Positions 54,001-64,000 of a stretch of DNA of 64,000 nt are shown one piece after another (the first letter of the stretch is position 1; each line of letters opens with the position of its first letter). This DNA comes from Luzula sylvatica (taxonomy: Eukaryota > Streptophyta > Magnoliopsida > Poales > Juncaceae), in the NCBI GenBank assembly GCA_946800325.1, contig CAMPEJ010000017.1, forward strand, positions 124,001-188,000, read 5' to 3'. The notes beneath the pieces are model-generated. The model had not been told where the DNA came from and searched no databases. It was given only the letters and a program-made list of their open reading frames with translations. The translations under genes and the position numbers were made by a program.

Positions 54001-54884
54001 GAATCGTATCTTTTACCACATAACATTTCACCAAAATTTACAAACACTAAGAAAGTTTGTTTTTCGATTCAAAACAATCTGTTTATGCTTTGGGGAGTTC
54101 AAATAACGTATTTTGAGATCATTGGAATCGTATCTTTTACCACATAACATTTCACAAAAATTTACAAACACTAAGAAAGTTTGTTTTTCGATTCAAAACA
54201 ATCTGTTTCTGCTTTGGGGAGTTCAAATAATGTATTTTGAGATCATTTGAATCGTATCTTTTACCACATAACATTTCACCAAAATTTACAAACACTAAGA
54301 AAGTTTGTTTTTCGATTCAAAACAATCTGTTTCTGCTTTGGGGAGTTCAAATAACGTATTTTGAGATCATTTGAATCGTATGTTTTACTACATAACATTT
54401 CACCAAAATTTACAAACACTAAGAAAGTTTGTTTTTCGATTCAAAACAATTTGTCTATGCTTTGGGGAGTTCAAATAACATATTTTTAGATCATTCGAAT
54501 CGTATCTTTTACCACATAACATTTCACCAAAATTTACAAACACTAAGAAAGTTTGTTTTTCGATTCAAAACAATCTGTTTATGCTTTGGGGAGTTCAAAT
54601 AACGTATTTTGAGATCATTTGAATCGTATCTTTTACCACATAACATTTCACCAAAATTTACAAACACTAAGAAAGTTTGTTTTTCGATTCAAAACAATTT
54701 GTTTATGCTTTGGGGAGTTCAAATAACGTATTTTGAGATCATTTGAATCGTATCTTTTTCCATATAACATTTCACCAAAATTTACAAACACTAAGACAGT
54801 TTGTTTTTCGATTCAAAACAATCTGTTTATGCTTTGGGGAGTTCAAATAACGTATTTTGAGATCATTTGAATTGTATCTTTTAC

Positions 54885-54924
54885 GACATAACATTTCACC
54901 AAAATTTACAAACACTTTCTTTAG
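54885..54924 (+). repeat. Truncated 40-bp satellite unit (84-bp deletion), copy 1
   Basis: The distance from gacataac (54885) to the equivalent base of cacataac (54925) is 40 bp instead of 124. After aacact the sequence goes to ttctttagcac, so the 3' part of the core, the tgtttttcg region, the gggg motif and the ttcaaat/atttgaa dyad are missing. The intact counterpart lies at about 56661-56784. Confidence 0.92.
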
Positions 54925-57528
54925 CACATAACATTTCACCAAAATTTACAAACACTAAGAAAGTTTGTTTTTCGATTCAAAACAATCTGTTTATGCTTTC
55001 GGGAGTTCAAATAACGTATTTTGAGATCATTTGAATCGTATCTTTTACCACATAACATTTCACCAAAATTTTCAAACACTAAGAAAGTTTGTTTTTCGAT
55101 TCAAAACAATCTGTTTATGCTTTGGGGAGTTCAAATAACGTATTTTGAGATCATTTGAATCGTATCTTTTACCACATAACATTTTACCAAAATTTACAAA
55201 CACTAAGAAAGTTTGTTTTTCGATTCAAAACAATTTGTTTATGCTTTGGGGATTTCAAATAACATATTTGTAGATCATTCGAATCGTATCTTTTACCACA
55301 TAACATTTCACCAAAATTTACAAACACTAAGAAAGTTTGTTTTTCGATTCAAAACAATCTGTTTGTGCTTTGGGGAGTTCAAATAACGTATTTTGAGATC
55401 ATTAGAATCGTATCTTTTACTACATAACATTTCACCAAAATTTACAAACACTAAGAAAGTTTGTTTTTCGATTCAAAACAATCTGTTTATGCTTTGGGGA
55501 GTTCAAATAACGTATTTTGAGATCATTTGAATCCTATCTTTTACCACATAACATTTCACCAAAATTTACAAACACTAAGAAAGCTTGATTTTCGATTCAA
55601 AACAATCTATTTATGCTTTGGGGAGTTCAAATAACGTATTTTGAGATCATTTGAATCGTATCTTTTACTACATAACATTTCACCAAAATTGACAAACACT
55701 AAGAAAGTTTGTTTTTCGATTCTAAACAATGTGTCTATGCTTTGGGGAGTTCAAATAACATATTTTTAGATTATTCGAATCGTATCTTTTACCACATAAC
55801 ATTTCACCAAAATTTACAAACACTAAGAAAGTTTGTTTTTCGATTCAAAACAATCTGTTTATGCTTTGGGGAGTTCAAATAACGTATTTTGAGATCATTT
55901 GAATCGTATCTTTTACCACATAACATTGCACCAAAATTTACAAACACTAAGAAAGTTTGTTTTTCGATTCAAAACAATCTGTTTATGCTTTGGGGAGTTC
56001 AAATAACGTATTTTGAGATCATTGGAATCGTATCTTTTACTACATAACATTTCACCAAAATTTACAAACACTAAGAAAGTTTTTTTTTCGATTCAAAACA
56101 ATCTGTTTATGCTTTGGGGAGTTCAAATAACGTATTTTGGGATCATTTGAATCGTATCTTTTACTACATAACATTTCACCAAAATTTACAAACACTAAGA
56201 AAGTTTGTTTTTCGATTCAAAACAATCTGTTTCTGCTTTGGGGAGTTCAAATAATGTATTTTGAGATCATTTGAATCGTATCTTTTACCACATAACATTT
56301 CACCAAAATTTACAAACACTAAGAAAGTTTGTTTTTCGATTCAAAACAATCTGTTTATGCTTTGGGGATTTCAAATAATGTATTTTGAGATCATTTGAAT
56401 CGTATCTTTTACCACATAACATTTCACCAAAATTTACAAACACTAAGAAAGTTTGTTTTTCGATTCAAAACAATTTGTTTATGCTTTGGGGAGTTCAAAT
56501 AACGTATTTTGAGATCATTTGAATCGTATCTTTTTCCATATAACATTTCACCAAAATTTACAAACACTAAGACAGTTTGTTTTTCGATTCAAAACAATCT
56601 GTTTATGCTTTGGGGAGTCCAAATAACGTATTTTGAGATCATTTGAATTGTATCTTTTACGACATAACATTTCACCAAAATTTACAAACACTAAGAAAGT
56701 TTGTTTTCCGATTCAAAACAATCTGTTTATGCTTTGGGGAGTTCAAATAACGTATTTTGAGATCATTTGAATCGTATCTTTTAGCACATAACATTTCACC
56801 AAAATTTACAAACACTAAGAAAGTTTGTTTTTCGATTCAAAACAATCTGTTTATGCTTTCGGGAGTTCAAATAACGTATTTTGAGATCATTTGAATCGTA
56901 TCTTTTACCACATAACATTTCACCAAAATTTTCAAACACTAAGAAAGTTTGTTTTTCGATTCAAAACAATCTGTTTATGCTTTGGGGAGTTCAAATAACG
57001 TATTTTGAGATCATTTGAATCGTATCTTTTACCACATAACATTTTACCAAAATTTACAAACACTAAGAAAGTTTGTTTTTCGATTCAAAACAACTTGTTT
57101 ATGCTTTGGGGATTTCAAATAACATATTTGTAGATCATTCGAATCGTATCTTTTACCACATAACATTTCACCAAAATTTACAAACACTAAGAAAGTTTGT
57201 TTTTCGATTCAAAACAATCTGTTTGTGCTTTGGGGAGTTCAAATAACGTATTTTGAGATCATTTGAATCGTATCTTTTACCACATAACATTTCACCAAAA
57301 TTTACAAACACTAAGAAAGTTTGTTTTTCGATTCAAAACAATTTGTTTATGCTTTGGGGAGTTCAAATAACGTATTTTGAGATCATTTGAATCGTATCTT
57401 TTTCCATATAACATTTCACCAAAATTTACAAACACTAAGACAGTTTGTTTTTCGATTCAAAACAATCTGTTTATGCTTTGGGGAGTTCAAATAACGTATT
57501 TTGAGATCATTTGAATTGTATCTTTTAC

Positions 57529-57568
57529 GACATAACATTTCACCAAAATTTACAAACACTTTCTTTAG
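57529..57568 (+). repeat. Truncated 40-bp satellite unit (84-bp deletion), copy 2
   Basis: Same junction as the unit at 54885, exactly 2644 bp downstream. It therefore arose once and was copied by the block duplication. The intact counterpart lies at about 59305-59428. Confidence 0.92.
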
Positions 57569-60500
57569 CACATAACATTTCACCAAAATTTACAAACACT
57601 AAGAAAGTTTGTTTTTCGATTCAAAACAATCTGTTTATGCTTTCGGGAGTTCAAATAACGTATTTTGAGATCATTTGAATCGTATCTTTTACCACATAAC
57701 ATTTCACCAAAATTTTCAAACACTAAGAAAGTTTGTTTTTCGATTCAAAACAATCTGTTTATGCTTTGGGGAGTTCAAATAACGTATTTTGAGATCATTT
57801 GAATCGTATCTTTTACCACATAACATTTTACCAAAATTTACAAACACTAAGAAAGTTTGTTTTTCGATTCAAAACAATTTGTTTATGCTTTGGGGATTTC
57901 AAATAACATATTTGTAGATCATTCGAATCGTATCTTTTACCACATAACATTTCACCAAAATTTACAAACACTAAGAAAGTTTGTTTTTCGATTCAAAACA
58001 ATCTGTTTGTGCTTTGGGGAGTTCAAATAACGTATTTTGAGATCATTAGAATCGTATCTTTTACTACATAACATTTCACCAAAATTTACAAACACTAAGA
58101 AAGTTTGTTTTTCGATTCAAAACAATCTGTTTATGCTTTGGGGAGTTCAAATAACGTATTTTGAGATCATTTGAATCCTATCTTTTACCACATAACATTT
58201 CACCAAAATTTACAAACACTAAGAAAGCTTGATTTTCGATTCAAAACAATCTATTTATGCTTTGGGGAGTTCAAATAACGTATTTTGAGATCATTTGAAT
58301 CGTATCTTTTACTACATAACATTTCACCAAAATTGACAAACACTAAGAAAGTTTGTTTTTCGATTCTAAACAATGTGTCTATGCTTTGGGGAGTTCAAAT
58401 AACATATTTTTAGATTATTCGAATCGTATCTTTTACCACATAACATTTCACCAAAATTTACAAACACTAAGAAAGTTTGTTTTTCGATTCAAAACAATCT
58501 GTTTATGCTTTGGGGAGTTCAAATAACGTATTTTGAGATCATTTGAATCGTATCTTTTACCACATAACATTTCACCAAAATTTACAAACACTAAGAAAGT
58601 TTGTTTTTCGATTCAAAACAATCTGTTTATGCTTTGGGGAGTTCAAATAACGTATTTTGAGATCATTGGAATCGTATCTTTTACTACATAACATTTCACC
58701 AAAATTTACAAACACTAAGAAAGTTTTTTTTTCGATTCAAAACAATCTGTTTATGCTTTGGGGAGTTCAAATAACGTATTTTGGGATCATTTGAATCGTA
58801 TCTTTTACTACATAACATTTCACCAAAATTTACAAACACTAAGAAAGTTTGTTTTTCGATTCAAAACAATCTGTTTCTGCTTTGGGGAGTTCAAATAATG
58901 TATTTTGAGATCATTTGAATCGTATCTTTTACCACATAACATTTCACCAAAATTTACAAACACTAAGAAAGTTTGTTTTTCGATTCAAAACAATCTGTTT
59001 ATGCTTTGGGGATTTCAAATAATGTATTTTGAGATCATTTGAATCGTATCTTTTACCACATAACATTTCACCAAAATTTACAAACACTAAGAAAGTTTGT
59101 TTTTCGATTCAAAACAATTTGTTTATGCTTTGGGGAGTTCAAATAACGTATTTTGAGATCATTTGAATCGTATCTTTTTCCATATAACATTTCACCAAAA
59201 TTTACAAACACTAAGACAGTTTGTTTTTCGATTCAAAACAATCTGTTTATGCTTTGGGGAGTTCAAATAACGTATTTTGAGATCATTTGAATTGTATCTT
59301 TTACGACATAACATTTCACCAAAATTTACAAACACTAAGAAAGTTTGTTTTCCGATTCAAAACAATCTGTTTATGCTTTGGGGAGTTCAAATAACGTATT
59401 TTGAGATCATTTGAATCGTATCTTTTAGCACATAACATTTCACCAAAATTTACAAACACTAAGAAAGTTTGTTTTTCGATTCAAAACAATCTGTTTATGC
59501 TTTCGGGAGTTCAAATAACGTATTTTGAGATCATTTGAATCGTATCTTTTACCACATAACATTTCACCAAAATTTTCAAACACTAAGAAAGTTTGTTTTT
59601 CGATTCAAAACAATCTGTTTATGTTTTGGGGAGTTCAAATAACGTATTTTGAGATCATTTGAATCGTATCTTTTACCACATAACATTTTACCAAAATTTA
59701 CAAACACTAAGAAAGTTTGTTTTTCGATTCAAAACAACTTGTTTATGCTTTGGGGATTTCAAATAACATATTTGTAGATCATTCGAATCGTATCTTTTAC
59801 CACATAACATTTCACCAAAATTTACAAACACTAAGAAAGTTTGTTTTTCGATTCAAAACAATCTGTTTGTGCTTTGGGGAGTTCAAATAACGTATTTTGA
59901 GATCATTAGAATCGTATCTTTTACTACATAACATTTCACCAAAATTTACAAACACTAAGAAAGTTTGTTTTTCGATTCAAAACAATCTGTTTATGCTTTG
60001 GGGAGTTCAAATAACGTATTTTGAGATCATTTGAATCCTATCTTTTACCACATAACATTTCACCAAAATTTACAAACACTAAGATAGCTTGATTTTCGAT
60101 TCAAAACAATCTATTTATGCTTTGGGGAGTTCAAATAACGTATTTTGAGATCATTTGAATCGTATCTTTTACTACATAACATTTCACCAAAATTTACAAA
60201 CACTAAGAAAGTTTGTTTTTCGATTCTAAACAATGTGTCTATGCTTTGGGGAGTTCAAATAACATATTTTTAGATTATTCGAATCGTATCTTTTACCACA
60301 TAACATTTCACCAAAATTTACAAACACTAAAAAAGTTTGTTTTTCGATTCAAAACAATCTGTTTATGCTTTGGGGAGTTCAAATAACGTATTTTGAGATC
60401 ATTTGAATCGTATCTTTTACCACATAACATTTTACCAAAATTTACAAACACTAAGAAAGTTTGTTTTTCGATTCAAAACAATCTGTTTATGCTTTGGGGA

Positions 60501-60904
60501 GTTCAAATAACGTATTTTGAGATCATTTGAATCGTATCTTTTACCACATAACATTTCACCAAAATTTACAAACACTAAGAAAGTTTGTTTTTCGATTCAA
60601 AACAATCTGTTTATGCTTTGGGGAGTTCAAATAACGTATTTTGAGATCATTGGAATCGTATCTTTTACTACATAACATTTCACCAAAATTTACAAACAGT
60701 AAGAAAGTTTTTTTATCGATTCAAAACAATCTGTTTATGCTCTGGGGAGTTCAAATAACGTATTTTGAGATCATTTGAATCGTATCTTTTACTACATAAC
60801 ATTTCACCAAAATTTACAAACGCTAAGAAAGTTTGTTTTTCGATTCAAAACAATCTGTTTCTGCTTTGGGGAGTTCAAATAATGTATTTTGAGATCATTT
60901 GAAT

Positions 60905-63900
60905 CGTATCTTTTACCACATAACATTTCACCAAAATTTACAAACACTAAGAAAGTTTGTTTTTCGATTCAAAACAATCTGTTTATGCTTTGGGGAGTTC
61001 AAATAACGTATTTTGAGATCATTGGAATCGTATCTTTTACCACATAACATTTCACAAAAATTTACAAACACTAAGAAAGTTTGTTTTTCGATTCAAAACA
61101 ATTTGTTTATGCTTTGGGGAGTTCAATTAACGTATTTAGAGATCATTTGAATCGTATCTTTTACCACATAACATTTCACCAAAATTTACAAACACTAAGA
61201 AAGTTTGTTTTTCGATTCAAAACAATCTGTTTATGCTTTGGGGAGTTCAAATAACGTATTTTGAGATCATTTGAATCGTATGTTTTACTACATAACATTT
61301 CACCAAAATTTACAAACACTAAGAAAGTTTGTTTTTCGATTCAAAACAATTTGTCTATGCTTTGGGGAGTTCAAATAACATATTTTTAGATCATTCGAAT
61401 CGTATCTTTTACCACATAACATTTCACCAAAATTTACAAACACTAAGAAAGTTTGTTTTTCGATTCAAAACAATCTGTTTATGCTTTGGGGAGTTCAAAT
61501 AACGTATTTTGAGATCATTTGAATCGTATCTTTTACCACATAACATTTCACCAAAATTTACAAACACTAAGAAAGTTTGTTTTTCGATTCAAAACAATTT
61601 GTTTATGCTTTGGGGAGTTCAAATAACGTATTTTGAGATCATTTGAATCGTATCTTTTTCCATATAACATTTCACCAAAATTTACAAACACTAAGACAGT
61701 TTGTTTTTCGATTCAAAACAATCTGTTTATGCTTTGGGGAGTTCAAATAACGTATTTTGAGATCATTTGAATTGTATCTTTTACGACATAACATTTCACC
61801 AAAATTTACAAACACTAAGAAAGTTTGTTTTCCGATTCAAAACAATCTGTTTATGCTTTTGGGGAGTTCAAATAACGTATTTTGAGATCATTTGAATCGT
61901 GTCTTTTAGCACATAACATTTCACCAAAATTTACAAACACTAAGAAAGTTTGTTTTTCGATTCAAAACAATCTGTTTATGCTTTCGGGAGTTCAAATAAC
62001 GTATTTTGAGATCATTTGAATCGTATCTTTTACCACATAACATTTCACCAAAATTTTCAAACACTAAGAAAGTTTGTTTTTCGATTCAAAACAATCTGTT
62101 TATGCTTTGGGGAGTTCAAATAACGTATTTTGAGATCATTTGAATCGTATCTTTTACCACATAACATTTTACCAAAATTTACAAACACTAAGAAAGTTTG
62201 TTTTTCGATTCAAAACAATTTGTTTATGCTTTGGGGATTTCAAATAACATATTTGTAGATCATTCGAATCGTATCTTTTACCACATAACATTTCACCAAA
62301 ATTTACAAACACTAAGAAAGTTTGTTTTTCGATTCAAAACAATCTGTTTGTGCTTTGGGGAGTTCAAATAACGTATTTTGAGATCATTAGAATCGTATCT
62401 TTTACTACATAACATTTCACCAAAATTTACAAACACTAAGAAAGTTTGTTTTTCGATTCAAAACAATCTGTTTCTGCTTTGGTGAGTTCAAATAACGTAT
62501 TTTGAGATCATTTGAATCGTATCTTTTACCACATAATATTTCACCAAAATTTACAAACACTAAGAAAGTTTGTTTTTCGATTCAAAACAATCTGTTTATG
62601 CTTTGGGGAGTTCAAATAACGTATTTTGAGATCATTGGAATCGTATCTTTTACCACATAACATTTCACAAAAATTTACAAACACTAAGAAAGTTTGTTTT
62701 TCGATTCAAAACAATTTGTTTATGCTTTGGGGAGTTCAATTAACGTATTTAGAGATCATTTGAATCGTATCTTTTACCACATAACATTTCACCAAAATTT
62801 ACAAACACTAAGAAAGTTTGTTTTTCGATTCAAAACAATCTGTTTATGCTTTGGGGAGTTCAAATAACGTATTTTGAGATCATTTGAATCGTATGTTTTA
62901 CTACATAACATTTCACCAAAATTTACAAACACTAGAAAGTTTGTTTTTCGATTCAAAACAATTTGTCTATGCTTTGGGGAGTTCAAATAACATATTTTTA
63001 GATCATTCGAATCGTATCTTTTACCACATAACATTTCACCAAAATTTACAAACACTAAGAAAGTTTGTTTTTCGATTCAAAACAATCTGTTTATGCTTTG
63101 GGGAGTTCAAATAACGTATTTTGAGATCATTTGAATCGTATCTTTTACCACATAACATTTCACCAAAATTTACAAACACTAAGAAAGTTTGTTTTTCGAT
63201 TCAAAACAATTTGTTTATGCTTTGGGAAGTTCAAATAACGTATTTTGAGATCATTTGAATCGTATCTTTTTCCATATAACATTTCACCAAAATTTACAAA
63301 CACTAAGACAGTTTGTTTTTCGATTCAAAACAATCTGTTTATGCTTTGGGGAGTTCAAATAACGTATTTTGAGATCATTTGAATTGTATCTTTTACGACA
63401 TAACATTTCACCAAAATTTACAAACACTAAGAAAGTTTGTTTTCCGATTCAAAACAATCTGTTTATGCTTTTGGGGAGTTCAAATAACGTATTTTGAGAT
63501 CATTTGAATCGTGTCTTTTAGCACATAACATTTCACCAAAATTTACAAACACTAAGAAAGTTTGTTTTTCGATTCAAAACAATCTGTTTATGCTTTCGGG
63601 AGTTCAAATAACGTATTTTGAGATCATTTGAATCGTATCTTTTACCACATAACATTTCACCAAAATTTTCAAACACTAAGAAAGTTTGTTTTTCGATTCA
63701 AAACAATCTGTTTATGCTTTGGGGAGTTCAAATAACGTATTTTGAGATCATTTGAATCGTATCTTTTACCACATAACATTTTACCAAAATTTACAAACAC
63801 TAAGAAAGTTTGTTTTTCGATTCAAAACAATTTGTTTATGCTTTGGGGATTTCAAATAACATATTTGTAGATCATTCGAATCGTATCTTTTACCACATAA

Positions 63901-64000
63901 CATTTCACCAAAATTTACAAACACTAAGAAAGTTTGTTTTTCGATTCAAAACAATCTGTTTGTGCTTTGGGGAGTTCAAATAACGTATTTTGAGATCATT
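60905..64000 (+). repeat. Tandem duplication of a 13-unit block (1612 bp), second copy cut by the window end
   Basis: Copy one is about 60905-62516. The second starts near 62517 and is still running at 64000. Markers are gttcaatta with tatttagag (61121/62734), attgtatctttt (61771/63383) and gcttttgggg (near 61855/63467). The second copy loses one base near 62934 (cactagaaag for cactaagaaag), which changes the offset from 1613 to 1612. That single deletion also opens short reading frames on both strands. No credible gene is present. Confidence 0.85.

Larger units (their letters stand above)
43740..54130 (+). repeat. Large duplication with 7195-bp offset (58 units plus 3 bp)
   Basis: About 43740-46930 matches about 50935-54130. 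Markers are acgacataac near 43840/51037, ataatctg at 44026/51221, gtgtgttttac at 44330/51525 and ggggtgttc at 45532/52727. The 3-bp excess over 58 units comes from three one-base insertions lying between the copies. The marker attcaacaca is offset by 7319 bp (45135/52454), because the downstream copy then lacks one tgtctatg unit. The upstream copy has two successive units with a long T run (44634 and 44755) where the other has one. An extra T near 53070 moves later markers to 7196 bp. Confidence 0.8.
54620..59900 (+). repeat. Tandem duplication of a 2644-bp block
   Basis: Copies are about 54620-57263 and 57264-59900. Paired markers at 2644 bp are the truncated unit (54911/57555), gatcattaga (55401/58045 at attaga), agcttgatt (55582/58226), attgtatctttt (56647/59291) and aacttg near 57091/59735. 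The length is 21 units plus 40 bp, since each copy holds one truncated unit. Inside each copy the marker order repeats at 15 units less 84 bp (1776 bp), so a 15-unit (1860 bp) period underlies it. The next agctt marker at 60086 is 1860 bp after 58226. No gene is present. Confidence 0.88.
3277..64000 (+). repeat. 124-bp satellite array, right arm (plus orientation)
   Basis: About 490 tandem copies of the same 124-bp unit, inverted relative to 1-3283. The consensus runs from tcgtatcttttaccacataa through the conserved core (caccaaaatttacaaacact, then aagaaagtttgtttttcg) to gctttggggagttcaaat and gagatcatttgaa. My hand count is 36 G or C in 124 (29%) and three CpG sites. Phase holds exactly between marker motifs at 3285, 13701 and 44329, so no net indel occurs over 41 kb. 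Most differences sit at the tgtttatg/tgtttctg/tgtttgtg site, accac/actac, aacgta/aacata/aatgta and catttgaa/cattcgaa. No gene, RNA gene or mobile element interrupts the array. It runs off the right edge. Confidence 0.97.

Noticed and set aside
62789..63055. 88-codon reading frame on the minus strand
   Set aside because: Opened by the one-base deletion near 62934 in a satellite unit. The translation repeats the unit about twice with no domain, and no such frame exists in the sister block at 61.2 kb.
62884..63114. 76-codon reading frame on the plus strand
   Set aside because: Overlaps the previous frame on the other strand and depends on the same deletion. It is repeat translation only.
1..64000. 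CRISPR array
   Set aside because: The period is 124 bp with the entire unit conserved, and there are no unique spacers alternating with a short repeat. No cas genes are present.

Overview
The whole 64 kb window is one satellite DNA array. A 124-bp, AT-rich unit (about 29% G+C in a consensus counted by hand) repeats head to tail roughly 516 times from the first base to the last. I see no unique sequence, no protein gene, no tRNA or rRNA and no transposon insertion. Long arrays with layered higher-order repeats are typical of eukaryotic centromeric or pericentromeric heterochromatin, assembled from long reads. The style fits a flowering plant, but an animal is not excluded. I do not recognise the satellite family and cannot name the organism.

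Layout. Positions 1-3283 carry about 26.5 units in one orientation (called minus here). Positions 3277-64000 carry about 490 units in the opposite orientation (plus). The arms meet head to head at a single inversion junction (3248-3289): 13-bp perfect arms around a 16-bp spacer, continuing as a long imperfect palindrome that could pair 1-3260 with 3277-6536. The switch falls exactly on a 7-bp inverted repeat (ttcaaat, 16 bp, atttgaa) that every consensus unit already carries. Left-arm variant combinations reappear in opposite orientation at about 12577-13110.

Within the plus arm, units differ at a few positions, and these variants show nested tandem duplications: 29 units (3596 bp) at 5.4-12.6 kb; 7 units (868 bp) at 13.6-15.4 kb; 32 units (3968 bp) at 14.5-22.4 kb; 5 units (620 bp) at 22.0, 24.7 and 26.8 kb; 39 units (4836 bp) at 21-30.1 kb; 16 units (1984 bp) at 31.8-35.8 kb; 62 units (7688 bp) at 27.5-41.2 kb; 8 units (992 bp) at 40.2-42.2 kb; a 7195-bp offset copy at 43.7-54.1 kb; 869 and 1861 bp at 46.2-51.1 kb; 2644 bp at 54.6-59.9 kb; and 13 units (1612 bp) at 60.9-64 kb. 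Phase is kept without net indels from 3.3 to about 47 kb. Beyond that, one-base indels and two 40-bp truncated units break it.

Function. Nothing here encodes a product. The array may act as a chromatin platform (centromere or heterochromatin), and the unit carries two short dyad symmetries of the kind discussed for centromeric DNA. That role is inference; only the repeat structure is read directly. Block boundaries were found by matching marker variants by eye and are good to about 50-100 bp. The short open reading frames at 46985, 47854, 49715, 62789 and 62884 are by-products of one-base indels in the satellite.
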